This document shows, in pieces, positions 25,674 through 33,741 of a DNA stretch of 37,544 bases; the stretch's first letter is position 1; each line of letters opens with the position of its first letter. The notes below the pieces were generated by a model, which was not told the DNA's origin, made no database searches, and worked only from the letters and a program-made list of their open reading frames with translations. Origin of the DNA: Nostocales cyanobacterium LEGE 12452 (lineage in GTDB: Bacteria; Cyanobacteriota; Cyanobacteriia; Cyanobacteriales; Nostocaceae); assembly GCA_015206945.1 (NCBI GenBank), contig JADEXV010000051.1, positions 1 to 37,544 on the forward strand, written 5' to 3'. A program made the translations under genes and the position numbers.

Positions 25674-27335
25674 TTATTCTGGGAGGTTGGCTGTCAAGGG
25701 TTCTGATTTTCCGTAGCCGTAGGGTTCGGAGATGATGATGGGAGTTTCTTCAAAGTTTTCTACTGGGGGTGGTGAAGAAACTAACCACTCTAGTCCGATT
25801 GCTCTCCAAGGGTTAGCGGGTGCTTTCTCGCCTTGCATCCAAGAAATCACCATGTTGAATATGAAGGGCAAGGTGGACATTCCTAAGAGAAATCCGCCGA
25901 GGCTGGCGATGATATTCCAGAATTGATACTCTGGGGCGTAGGAAGCAACTCGGCGTAACATTCCTTGCAATCCCAAGGGGTGCATGGGCAAAAAGTTGAG
26001 GTTGGTGCCGATGAAGGCTAGCCAAAAGTGGATTTTACCCCAGCTTTCGGAGTACATCCGCCCGGTCATTTTGGGGAACCAGTGATAGATAGCTGCAAAT
26101 AAGCCCATCGTCACGGTGCCGTAGAGGACGTAGTGGAAGTGTCCGACTACAAAGTAAGTATTGTTAACGTGGACATCAACGGGCACGGAGGAAAGCATAA
26201 TGCCTGTGATTCCTGCGAACACAAACATAATTAATCCGCCCAAGGCAAACAGCATGGCGGTATTTAGCCGCAGTTTACCGCCCCAAATAGTTGCTACCCA
26301 AGCAAATACTTTAATTCCTGTGGGGACAGACACGCACATCGTTGTCAGCATGAAAATCAACCGCATCCAGCCTGGTGTACCACTGACGTACATGTGGTGT
26401 ACCCAAACAATGCCGCTAACTACGGCAATCAAGATGGATGAAACAGCAACTACTTTGTAACCAAATAGGGGTTTACGTGAATAAACTGGGAAAATTTCTG
26501 AGAAAATGCCGAACACAGGCAAAATAATCACGTAAACAGCGGGGTGAGAGTAGAACCAGAAGTAATGCTGGAACATCACTGGATTTCCACCCTTGGCGGG
26601 GTCGAAAAAGGCGGTGCCAGCGGTTAAGTCTAGTAGCAGCATCACCGCGCCAGCTGTCAGTGCTGGCAGTCCAAATAGTTGGATGATCTGGGCGCTAAAT
26701 ACTGCCCAGACAAACAACGGCATTTTGAAGAAGCCCATTCCTGGGGCGCGCATCTTGACGATTGTGGTGACAAAGTTCACTGCCCCCATAATCGAGGATA
26801 CGCCGGATATTGCCACCGCTAACAGCCAGAGAACTTGACCATTAATCAAGTTACCTGTGGGATTCTGGAGACTAACTGGTGGGTAAGACCACCAACCGGC
26901 TTGGGCTGGGCCTCCAGGTACAAAGAAGCTACCCATCATCAAAATCCCAACTACTGGTACCATCCAAAAGGCGACGGCATTCAGGCGGGGAAATGCCATA
27001 TCTCGCGCCCCAATCATCAGGGGTACTAGATAGTTAGCAAAACCAACCAGTGAGGGAAATGTCCACAAAAACAGCATTATGGTGCCGTGCATGGTGAACA
27101 TACCGTTGTAGACGGTGCGATCGACTAAATCTGATTCGGGTGTCATCAGTTCTCCCCGCATCACCATCGCAAAGATACCGCCGACGAGAAAGAAGAAGAA
27201 GGAGGTAACGAGATACTGGATACCAATTACCTTGTGGTCAGTACTAAAGCTGAAGTATTCTTTCCAATTACTTGGAGATTCGTGGTTATGCTTCTCATCA
27301 GGGAGAAGAATACCTTCAATAGGAACATTAGTCAT
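25674..27335 (-). CDS. ctaD: Terminal oxidase subunit I (alternative oxidase, ARTO type)
   Basis: This 553-residue, twelve-helix catalytic subunit has all expected metal ligands. H83 (MHGTIMLFLW) and H401 (HFHYVLYG) bind the low-spin haem, H399 the high-spin haem, and H264, H313 and H314 bind CuB. Y268 (FYSHPAVY) is the cross-linked tyrosine. The motif FYSHPAVY has YS before the histidine and alanine where many A1 oxidases have glutamate (HPEVY), which matches the A2 class of proton-channel variants. It reduces O2 to water and pumps protons. GAAAGGAAAG precedes the ATG at 27335. ctaC lies 13 bp upstream. Confidence 0.97.
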   Translation of the reverse strand: MTNVPIEGILLPDEKHNHESPSNWKEYFSFSTDHKVIGIQYLVTSFFFFLVGGIFAMVMRGELMTPESDLVDRTVYNGMFTMHGTIMLFLWTFPSLVGFANYLVPLMIGARDMAFPRLNAVAFWMVPVVGILMMGSFFVPGGPAQAGWWSYPPVSLQNPTGNLINGQVLWLLAVAISGVSSIMGAVNFVTTIVKMRAPGMGFFKMPLFVWAVFSAQIIQLFGLPALTAGAVMLLLDLTAGTAFFDPAKGGNPVMFQHYFWFYSHPAVYVIILPVFGIFSEIFPVYSRKPLFGYKVVAVSSILIAVVSGIVWVHHMYVSGTPGWMRLIFMLTTMCVSVPTGIKVFAWVATIWGGKLRLNTAMLFALGGLIMFVFAGITGIMLSSVPVDVHVNNTYFVVGHFHYVLYGTVTMGLFAAIYHWFPKMTGRMYSESWGKIHFWLAFIGTNLNFLPMHPLGLQGMLRRVASYAPEYQFWNIIASLGGFLLGMSTLPFIFNMVISWMQGEKAPANPWRAIGLEWLVSSPPPVENFEETPIIISEPYGYGKSEPLTANLPE

Positions 27336-27348
27336 GGTTACTTTCCTT

Positions 27349-28263
27349 TCAACCAGGTGAATTTACTAGAGGAGGTGCAGCAGGTGGAACTGTAACCCAA
27401 CCAGTTTGGACTGATTGATTGGATGTTTGGGCATACTCAGAAGCTGCCTGATTATTTGCTAGGGATGGCTTTTGGGTTGCAGCTTGTGCTAGCCATTGCT
27501 GATAATCTTCAGGAGATTCGACAACTACATTCGCCTGCATCGTCGCAAAGTATGTACCGCTATATTGGGAATCGGTCAATCGGTATTGTCCGGGGCGGAT
27601 GGGAGTAAATTCAAAGTCGATCGCATGGTTGGGAATAATATCCTGCTTGAGGCGAAATGCAGGTATATAAAAGCCGTGGAGAACGTCTTGTGATTTCAGC
27701 GCTAAACGTATCCGGCGATCGCTAGGTAAATGCAATTCGGTACTAGTAATATCTCTTTCTGGGTAATGAAAAACCCACGCCCACTGTTTAGCTAGTACGT
27801 CGATTTTTTCAACTGGTTCTGCTAAGGCTTTAGCTGGTGCTGCATAAGCTGATTCCATTGCCAGCGGATTATGCAGATGAACTAGTTCTGATGGGCCTTG
27901 AATTCCCATTTGTTCGTAAACTTGGTAGCTGTAGGTTGCAATCCAAAACACCAAGAGAATTGGGATTGCTGTCCAGACAACTTCTAGGGTGATATTACCT
28001 TCAATCGGGGGACCGTCAGTGAAGTCATCTTTGACTGCCCGATGGAAGATCACAGAATACATTAGAGTACTTGTTACTCCCAAGAAGATGAAGGCACCGA
28101 GGGTTACTAAGAAGCTAATCAAATCATCAATTAGTAGGGATTCGGCTGCTGCTTGAGGAGGAAGCCAGGAGTAAGCCTGCTTCCCGATCCAGAGACTCGT
28201 AACAGTCACTGCGATCGCGCCTGTAAGCAGCGTCAAAATATTTAAAATCTTCTGGATTTTCAT
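27349..28263 (-). CDS. ctaC: Terminal oxidase subunit II lacking the CuA site (ARTO type)
   Basis: This 304-residue protein has an N-terminal hydrophobic segment, two membrane helices (about 46-72 and 93-115) and a cupredoxin domain (about 150-255). The CuA ligand loop normally reads C-S-x-x-C-G-x-x-H-x-x-M. Here it reads D231-S-Q-Y-S235-G-T-Y-F239-A-T-M242, so both cysteines and the histidine are gone, while the upstream H196 (VLHGFYIPAF) and the final Met remain. It therefore cannot hold CuA and should not accept electrons from cytochrome c or plastocyanin. This is the hallmark of the cyanobacterial alternative respiratory oxidase, considered a quinol oxidase. It is followed directly by ctaD. 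A heptamer array separates it from the upstream DUF2231 gene. Confidence 0.95.
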   Translation of the reverse strand: MKIQKILNILTLLTGAIAVTVTSLWIGKQAYSWLPPQAAAESLLIDDLISFLVTLGAFIFLGVTSTLMYSVIFHRAVKDDFTDGPPIEGNITLEVVWTAIPILLVFWIATYSYQVYEQMGIQGPSELVHLHNPLAMESAYAAPAKALAEPVEKIDVLAKQWAWVFHYPERDITSTELHLPSDRRIRLALKSQDVLHGFYIPAFRLKQDIIPNHAIDFEFTPIRPGQYRLTDSQYSGTYFATMQANVVVESPEDYQQWLAQAATQKPSLANNQAASEYAQTSNQSVQTGWVTVPPAAPPLVNSPG

Positions 28264-28274
28264 GGTCTTTGGTT

Positions 28275-28365
28275 ATTGGGCATTGGGTATTGGGTATTGG
28301 GTATTGGGTATTAGTCAAAGGACAAATGACAAATGACTAAGGACTAAGGACAAATAACAAATGAC
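28275..28365. repeat. Thirteen-unit heptamer array filling the DUF2231-ctaC spacer
   Basis: Heptamers run in register without interruption. Units 28275-28309 are attgggc and then four attgggt, followed by attagtc and aaaggac. From 28124 onward in the same register (28124 is a slip; the true position is 28324) the units become aaatgac, aaatgac, taaggac, taaggac, aaataac and aaatgac. The array ends at the base before the DUF2231 stop codon. Two heptamer consensus types are thus fused in one phase. It lies inside the presumed oxidase transcript. Confidence 0.85.
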
Positions 28366-28983
28366 TTACTTGAGTGTTGTGTTGAGGTTTTGACCTAATC
28401 GCAGCAAATTATCTGCGGTATTGTGTACGCCAAATTCGGCGGCTAGTTGCGCTCCTAGTGTGCCGTGGATGTACAGGATGAACATGATTGCTATGCCTGC
28501 AAACAGATAGATCCATTGCACTTCTCTATCTGTCTGTTTATATTCTTGTTTGCCCCAAACGAAGCGCTGCCATGCTCTCCAGATGGTCATGCCAACAATC
28601 AGCGCTAATAAGAACACACCACCCACACCATGCCAAAGCATAGTTTCCATTGCCTGCAATCCCCAGGCACTCCTTAGATCAGCTGGTGGTGTTGCTAATA
28701 GCATTTCGTAAAAGCCTGCTCCCACTGTGAAAAATGTGATGATGCTGGCAGCTAGCATGTTGTACCAGCCAACAGCAAATAAGTTGTCGCGTTCGACAGT
28801 AATTGCCAAAAATTTGAAGACCCATTTTTCAAAGGGGAACAGAACACCAACAATATCAAAGGTCATCGCAATGATGAACAAACCTATTGTCAAATGGACT
28901 AAATTTGGATGAATGGGAATTGTGTAAGGCAGTCCGTTTGCGCCTAGAGAGCCGCTCAATTGGTCAATTAATTCTGAGTTCAT
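28366..28983 (-). CDS. DUF2231-type membrane protein 2 of the oxidase operon
   Basis: From ATG 28983 this is a 205-residue membrane protein (MNSELIDQLSGSLGANGLPY). It has the family motif PIHPNLVHLTIGLF near the N-terminus and four main hydrophobic segments. Conserved histidines H25 and H29 in that motif, plus LWHGVGG, could bind haem or metal, but this is inference. The ATG overlaps the stop of the upstream DUF2231 gene as ATGA (28980-28983), which decides the start and implies translational coupling; a longer frame to 29043 lies inside the upstream gene. Such pairs of DUF2231 proteins precede the alternative oxidase genes in Anabaena-type cyanobacteria, suggesting a role in assembly or electron input. 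Confidence 0.87.
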   Translation of the reverse strand: MNSELIDQLSGSLGANGLPYTIPIHPNLVHLTIGLFIIAMTFDIVGVLFPFEKWVFKFLAITVERDNLFAVGWYNMLAASIITFFTVGAGFYEMLLATPPADLRSAWGLQAMETMLWHGVGGVFLLALIVGMTIWRAWQRFVWGKQEYKQTDREVQWIYLFAGIAIMFILYIHGTLGAQLAAEFGVHNTADNLLRLGQNLNTTLK

Positions 28984-29480
28984 CGCAACACACCATCCTT
29001 TACTGCTTCCACAACTGGTACGGTATGCAATCCATATACCCAAACAAGCTCATCGCCGAGATATACTTGTAAGCCAACTATTAAGGTTAAAACTAGCCCA
29101 GCTCCCAAATAATAAATCGGTATTTTTTTAGGATTGCGAGCACGAATTACATAACGCCAAGCTGTAATCGCTGTGATAATTCCCGAAAGCGACCAACCAA
29201 TTAGCGTATGCAAATTCAGCACCGATTTCGCTAGGCTGTAAGGCTGTGCTAATCCCGCTTCAAACTGACCAAAAATAATCGCGACAAAGATGGCGATCGT
29301 GGCAACTAACATATTCCACCAACTCACCTCAAAAAGACCGGATTTACCAGTAAAATAGCCAATTACATCGCAGAAGAAGGAAAACAACACCATCGCAATT
29401 ACGAAGTGGACAACGATGGGATGAATCGTATCTGGATAGGGCAAATTGTGGTCGTTCAAGGATGTCAAATACTCAATCAT
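28980..29480 (-). CDS. DUF2231-type membrane protein 1, first gene of the oxidase operon
   Basis: This 166-residue membrane protein begins MIEYLTSLNDHNLPYPDTIH. The motif TIHPIVVHFVIAM is the DUF2231 signature, and about four membrane helices follow (LFSFFCDVIGYF, MLVATIAIFVAIIFGQF, LIGWSLSGIITAITAWRYVI, YYLGAGLVLTLIVGLQVYLG). The two histidines in HPIVVH and the later NLHTLIGW histidine are candidates for cofactor binding, as in other small four-helix membrane proteins, but none is proven. It is the first gene of the operon, sharing an ATGA overlap with the second DUF2231 gene. The promoter is expected in the 780-bp spacer upstream. Confidence 0.85.
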   Translation of the reverse strand: MIEYLTSLNDHNLPYPDTIHPIVVHFVIAMVLFSFFCDVIGYFTGKSGLFEVSWWNMLVATIAIFVAIIFGQFEAGLAQPYSLAKSVLNLHTLIGWSLSGIITAITAWRYVIRARNPKKIPIYYLGAGLVLTLIVGLQVYLGDELVWVYGLHTVPVVEAVKDGVLR

Positions 29481-30261
29481 CGTCTTCTCCTGGACATATC
29501 TACCGCACTTTGGTCAATAAATTTTGGATTTTGGATTGGCGATCGCGCAGTCTTAGCGAGCGTCTTTTAGATTTATTCCGTCCCAGACAAGATATAAACT
29601 AGAAGGCCCTAATCAAAAATCTAAAATCGCTAGTCAAGCTTCAATAATTTATGGATACTCACTAACATCACCACAAGTATCCATCCATAATTGATCGGAT
29701 TCTGTTCAATATCTGCGCGGTTCAATACGCTTAATCATGTCTTAGCTTTTTGTAGCCAAATTTGGTTAAATTGCCTACATGGAATAATTTTTGTTTTGAT
29801 TCATTTCCTTATGCCAATAGTCTGCAACAGCAATTCTTGATGTAGCTAAATCAAATCGCTGTCGTTTGTTGATTTGCTTAACCTATCCTTTAGCTTAAGT
29901 AAATTTTTATGAATTGTCAAAACAATAAATATTAAACTTTTAAAAGTTAGGTGTTTAACAAAAAACTATTTTCATAATGTATTTATTTTGGCATTTTTTA
30001 AAATATAAAAAAGTCGAAACATCATATTTGTCTGTAAGATATTTCACAATAATAAAATATTTATTTGTAATGTAAATAACAAAAATATTTGAATCACTTA
30101 AAAAGACAAAAGTAAGGAATCAAGGTTAAGTCAGAACTCAGAAATACAGTTTATTACAACAGGTTCGCTTTTTTGCTCCGATATTATTTTCATAATTCTT
30201 TCATTTTTATCTTACTTCTGCTAAAGTGAGACAAAAGTGAGAAGATTATGAAATTGCTATA
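29481..30261. other. Divergent spacer between oxidase operon and mntC
   Basis: This 781-bp, very AT-rich spacer must hold the promoters of the oxidase operon (leftward) and of mntCAB (rightward). Near the left end are intergenic-repeat fragments (attttggattttggattgg at 29521-29540, and aatctaaaatcg near 29620). No GTA-N8-TAC site was found, although the cox3-type operon is under nitrogen and heterocyst control in Anabaena. GTAAGATATTTCAC at 30034-30047 is one base off. Near the right end are a 9-bp direct repeat and a four-codon ORF, listed separately. No gene is seen. Confidence 0.55.
30223..30242 (+). promoter_or_regulatory. 9-bp direct repeat ahead of mntC
   Basis: AAAGTGAGA occurs at 30223-30231 and again at 30234-30242, start to start 11 bp, which is one helical turn. 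OmpR-type response regulators bind direct repeats with this period. Cyanobacterial mntCAB is repressed by the ManS-ManR two-component system, so this could be the operator. It lies only 20-39 bp before the mntC start and overlaps the ribosome binding site of the tiny upstream ORF. Confidence 0.4.
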
Positions 30262-30262
30262 A
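30248..30262 (+). CDS. Possible four-codon leader ORF coupled to mntC
   Basis: ATG AAA TTG CTA TAA at 30248-30262 encodes MKLL. It is preceded by GTGAGAAG at about 30237-30244, a better Shine-Dalgarno than anything spaced for mntC itself. Its TAA stop shares an A with the mntC ATG (TAATG at 30260-30264). This would allow termination-reinitiation onto mntC. It may instead be fortuitous, with GTGAGAAG serving mntC at a long spacing. Confidence 0.3.
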   Translation: MKLL

Positions 30263-31260
30263 TGAGATTTAATATCAATAACTTTCAGATGCAACTACCG
30301 CAGCACGGACAAAAATTGGCTGTAGCGTCTGGACTGCTATTGTGGCTATGTTTGAATGGGTGTAGCCCGTCAATCTCCAATTCTCAACCACAGTTAAGTC
30401 CAAACCCAGGCACAACTAACACCAACCTAGATAAAAAAGGTAAAAAAGTAGTTCTTACCACCTTTACAGTCATTGCAGATATGGCGCAAAACGTGGCAGG
30501 AGACAAGGCGATTGTTGAATCTTTGACCAAACCAGGGGCAGAAATTCATGGTTACGAACCAACTCCTAGCGATTTGGTGAGAGCGCAAAAAGCAGACCTA
30601 ATTTTGAATAATGGTCTGAATTTAGAGCGTTGGGCGCAGAAATTGTATAACAGCGTCCCTAATGTCCCTCACGTTACTCTAACTGAGGGAATTAAACCTG
30701 TAGAAATTACGGAGGATGCCTACAAAGGGAAACCTAATCCCCATGCTTGGATGTCACCAGAAAATGCCTTAATTTACGTAGAGAATATTCGTAAGGCATT
30801 GGTTAATTTGGACTCAGCGAATGCAGAGACTTATAACACCAATGCCAAAGCATACAGCCAAAAGATTAAGGAAGTTGATGAGAAACTGCGAAAAGCCGTG
30901 TCGGCAGTTCCAGCAAACAAGCGCTATATGGTAAGCTGTGAAGGTGCTTTCTCATACGTCACCCGCGATTATGGCTTGAAAGAAGCTTATCTTTGGGCAG
31001 TCAACTCTGAACAACAAGCTACTCCCAAACAGCTAGAAAAAGTCATTGATATAGTTAAAAAAAATAAAATACCTGTAGTTTTCTGTGAAAGTACAGTAAA
31101 CGATGGAGCGCAACGTCAGGTAGCTAGAGAATCAGGAGCAAGGTTTGGTGGAGTATTTTATGTTGATTCCCTGTCTCCAGCAAACGGGCCAGCACCAACT
31201 TATCTCAAGTTGCTAGAAGGTAATATTAATACTCTAACTCAGGGATTAGAGGAAAAATGA
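30262..31260 (+). CDS. mntC: Manganese ABC transporter substrate-binding lipoprotein
   Basis: This is a 332-residue cluster A-I metal-binding protein. A hydrophobic signal (about 19-33) ends LCLNGC, so C34 is the likely lipidation site. Metal ligands H96 (EIHGYEP), H161 (NPHAW), E227 (SCEGAF) and D302 (FYVDSL) are present. Cysteines C226 and C275 match the disulfide of Synechocystis MntC. As I recall, those residues are H89, H154, E220, D295, C219 and C268 there, so all six are offset by exactly seven. This identifies manganese rather than zinc as the probable substrate. The protein delivers Mn(II) to MntB in the plasma membrane, supplying the photosystem II cluster. It is the first gene of mntC-mntA-mntB, with 150 bp before mntA. 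Confidence 0.94.
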   Translation: MRFNINNFQMQLPQHGQKLAVASGLLLWLCLNGCSPSISNSQPQLSPNPGTTNTNLDKKGKKVVLTTFTVIADMAQNVAGDKAIVESLTKPGAEIHGYEPTPSDLVRAQKADLILNNGLNLERWAQKLYNSVPNVPHVTLTEGIKPVEITEDAYKGKPNPHAWMSPENALIYVENIRKALVNLDSANAETYNTNAKAYSQKIKEVDEKLRKAVSAVPANKRYMVSCEGAFSYVTRDYGLKEAYLWAVNSEQQATPKQLEKVIDIVKKNKIPVVFCESTVNDGAQRQVARESGARFGGVFYVDSLSPANGPAPTYLKLLEGNINTLTQGLEEK

Positions 31261-31410
31261 GCAAGTATGCAAGAATAAATCTAACTATTGAAAATAAGCT
31301 TGTAGTAATAGGTTTAGTCCTGTTTTGTTCTCTGGAAAACGTTACGTCTTTGGAAAGATGACTAGAGCCGTTCACTACAAACTATTAATTAATTTTAGAG
31401 GTGATTTTTA

Positions 31411-32190
31411 ATGAAATCCATTAGTATTGATGTCGAAAATTTGACAGTAGCTTATCACGGCAAAGTTGCTTTACATGGTGCTTCTTTGCAAATTCAAGCA
31501 GGTTCAATCAGTGGCTTGGTGGGGATGAATGGTAGTGGTAAATCAACCTTATTTAAAGCGATAATGGGTTTTTTGAAGCCAGTCACAGGACGGGTTTTGA
31601 TTAATGGTTTACCGATAAAGACTGTACAGAAAAAAAGCTTGGTTGCTTATGTACCACAGTCAGAAGAGGTGGACTGGAATTTTCCAGTAAGTGTCCATGA
31701 TGTGGTGATGATGGGACGCTACGGATACATGAATATACTACGAATTCCATCGGCGAACGATCAAAGAGTAGTGAGGGAGAGTTTGGAAAGGGTGCAAATG
31801 TGGTCAATGCGCGATCGCCAAATTGGAGAACTCTCTGGCGGACAGAAAAAACGTGCCTTTCTCGCCCGTGCTTTAGCACAACAGGGAACAGTTTTACTAT
31901 TAGATGAACCTTTCACTGGGGTAGATATCAAAACAGAAAAAGCGATGATTGACTTATTGCTGGAATTGCGAGAAGAAGGTCATACAATTTTGATTTCTAC
32001 CCATGACTTAGCATCTATCACTACTTTCTGTGACCAAGTAGTACTCATTAACCGGACTATTTTAGCTTATGGTGATACATCTGAAGTCTTCACAGAAGAA
32101 AATCTATCACGGACTTTTGGCGGTTCTCTGGGAGATTTATCCCTTAGCAAAAGTCAGATAATCCGTGGAAGTAAAAATGAATCTGATTGA
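31411..32190 (+). CDS. mntA: Manganese ABC transporter ATP-binding protein
   Basis: This 259-residue ABC ATPase has Walker [10 protein letters not shown] (38-46), Q-loop [10 protein letters not shown] (81-90), signature LSGGQKKR (141-148), Walker B VLLLDEP (161-167) and H-loop histidine H198 (STHDL). The Q-loop region with [21 protein letters not shown] is typical of Mn/Zn/Fe chelate importers of the MntA/ZnuC/SitB group. It powers import through MntB. AGAGGTGAT at about 31397-31405 is a strong ribosome binding site. The gene is 150 bp after mntC and 45 bp before mntB on the same strand. Confidence 0.95.
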   Translation: MKSISIDVENLTVAYHGKVALHGASLQIQAGSISGLVGMNGSGKSTLFKAIMGFLKPVTGRVLINGLPIKTVQKKSLVAYVPQSEEVDWNFPVSVHDVVMMGRYGYMNILRIPSANDQRVVRESLERVQMWSMRDRQIGELSGGQKKRAFLARALAQQGTVLLLDEPFTGVDIKTEKAMIDLLLELREEGHTILISTHDLASITTFCDQVVLINRTILAYGDTSEVFTEENLSRTFGGSLGDLSLSKSQIIRGSKNESD

Positions 32191-32235
32191 TTGAGAATTT
32201 TTAATTGATATTGCTTGGATTAGAGTTATAAAAAT

Positions 32236-33099
32236 ATGAATACTCTCGCATTCTTAGACTGGTTCACCACACCTCTACAGCATGAGTTCATGGTGAAGGC
32301 AATTTGTGTAAGTGCCTTAGTTGGGGTAGTATGTTCTGTTTTATCTTGTTTTATGACCCTTAAAGGTTGGGCATTAATGGGAGATGCTGTTTCCCATGCG
32401 GTAATGCCTGGGGTAGTAATTGCTTATGTTTTAAATATCCCTTTTGCTGTAGGTGCTTTTGTTTTTGGAGTGGGTTCAGTTATTGCGATCGGTTATATCA
32501 AAGCGAAGACGAGAATTAAGGAAGATACTGTCATCGGACTTGTATTTACAGGATTTTTCGCTCTTGGTTTGGTACTAGTTTCCAAAACTCCCAGCAGCGT
32601 AGACTTGACGCACATTTTGTTTGGCAATGTCTTGGGTATTTCTAATGAAGACATTATCCAAACGGTGATTATCAGCGTAATTACTTTAGTAACAATAGCT
32701 GTTTTACGCAAAGACCTACTATTATTTTGTTTTGACCCCACTCATGCACGTTCTATCGGCTTAAATACAGGGGTGCTACACTATATTTTACTATCATTAC
32801 TATCACTAACTGCTGTCGCCGGACTCCAGACAGTAGGGATTATTCTGGTTGTAGCAATGTTAGTTACTCCGGGAGCAACGGCTTATTTATTAACAGACCG
32901 TTTCGACCACATGATACTAATTGCAATGGCATCGGGCGTATTTTCTAGTGTCATGGGTACTTACATCAGCTATCATATCGATGGTGCAACGGGGGGTTGC
33001 ATAGTTGTGTTGCAAACCTTGTTGTTTATCGTAGCAATGATTTTTGCACCTAAACATGGGTTACTGGTAAGAGCAAAGAAGCAAGAAAACACTGACTGA
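32236..33099 (+). CDS. mntB: Manganese ABC transporter permease
   Basis: This 287-residue ABC-3 family permease has about eight or nine membrane segments. Typical signatures are LKGWALMGDAVSHAVMPGVV near the N-terminus, the cytoplasmic coupling region around GYIKAKTRIKEDTVIGLVFT, CFDPTHARSIGLNT and LLVVAMLVTPGATAYLLTD-like sequence (ILVVAMLVTPGATAYLLTD). It forms the channel for Mn(II) across the plasma membrane with MntA and MntC. The length is normal. It is the last gene of the operon, and an unrelated CheB gene follows 65 bp later. Confidence 0.95.
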   Translation: MNTLAFLDWFTTPLQHEFMVKAICVSALVGVVCSVLSCFMTLKGWALMGDAVSHAVMPGVVIAYVLNIPFAVGAFVFGVGSVIAIGYIKAKTRIKEDTVIGLVFTGFFALGLVLVSKTPSSVDLTHILFGNVLGISNEDIIQTVIISVITLVTIAVLRKDLLLFCFDPTHARSIGLNTGVLHYILLSLLSLTAVAGLQTVGIILVVAMLVTPGATAYLLTDRFDHMILIAMASGVFSSVMGTYISYHIDGATGGCIVVLQTLLFIVAMIFAPKHGLLVRAKKQENTD

Positions 33100-33164
33100 T
33101 TCAGTATGAAATACTCTTTGCTATTTACGTAACTCCCCATTCCACAGGTATGAGGGCGAAATAA

Positions 33165-33737
33165 GTGTCGTTTAAAATTGTGGTAATTGGTACTTCTTTA
33201 GGCGGATTATCAGCACTGAAAATCGTCCTGGGTAATTTACCAGCGGACTTCCCTGTACCGATCGCGATCGTGCAACACCGTCACAAAGAGTCCAATAACA
33301 CACTTCAGGAGTTATTACAAGAATCCACCTTGTTGAAAATTCGAGAAGTTGAAGACAAGGACGAAATACTACCAGGACATATCTACATAGCTCCAGCAGA
33401 TTATCACTTACTGGTTGAACCAGGTCACTTTGCTCTTTCGACTGATGAGCCTGTTTCTTATGCTAGACCATCTATTGATGTGCTGTTTGAGTCGGCAGCT
33501 GATGTCTACACAGAGGAAGTTATTGGTGTAATATTGACAGGAGCAAACCAAGATGGTATGCAAGGTCTTAAGAAAATAAAAGTGCGGGGAGGAATTACTA
33601 TTGTACAAGAACCCGCCACAGCTGAGAGCGACATTATGCCAGAGGCCGCAATTTCTGCTGTTGCAGTAGACTGGATTTTGACACTCTCAAACATTGCTTC
33701 CCAGATGGTCAAGCTTTGTCAATCATCACAGAAATAA
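33165..33737 (+). CDS. Stand-alone CheB-type protein-glutamate methylesterase domain
   Basis: From GTG 33165 (GAGGG at 33152-33156 upstream) this is a 190-residue protein consisting only of the CheB catalytic domain. The triad is S11 (GTSLGGL), H38 (IVQHRHK) and D130 (GANQDGMQG). The substrate-loop YARPSIDVLFESAA and the C-terminal motif EPATAESDIMPEAAI are present. Classical CheB has an N-terminal receiver domain, which is missing here. The kinase gene that follows starts 4 nt after this stop and contains two receiver domains. No CheR or chemoreceptor gene is in the window. It probably acts as a methylesterase or deamidase in a signalling pathway with that kinase, not necessarily in motility. 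Confidence 0.9.
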   Translation: MSFKIVVIGTSLGGLSALKIVLGNLPADFPVPIAIVQHRHKESNNTLQELLQESTLLKIREVEDKDEILPGHIYIAPADYHLLVEPGHFALSTDEPVSYARPSIDVLFESAADVYTEEVIGVILTGANQDGMQGLKKIKVRGGITIVQEPATAESDIMPEAAISAVAVDWILTLSNIASQMVKLCQSSQK

Positions 33738-33741
33738 ACCG

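Noticed and set aside
28275-28365. CRISPR array
   Set aside because: The repeat units are contiguous 7-mers without spacers and no cas gene is in the window; this is an STRR array.
30034-30047. Possible NtcA site GTAAGATATTTCAC in the oxidase/mntC spacer
   Set aside because: It departs from GTA-N8-TAC at one conserved base and lies 554 bp from the oxidase operon start; in AT-rich DNA this is expected by chance.
33694-33741. Longer start for the hybrid kinase
   Set aside because: It would overlap the cheB coding end by 44 bp and adds no recognisable sequence; ATG 33742 directly follows the cheB stop.
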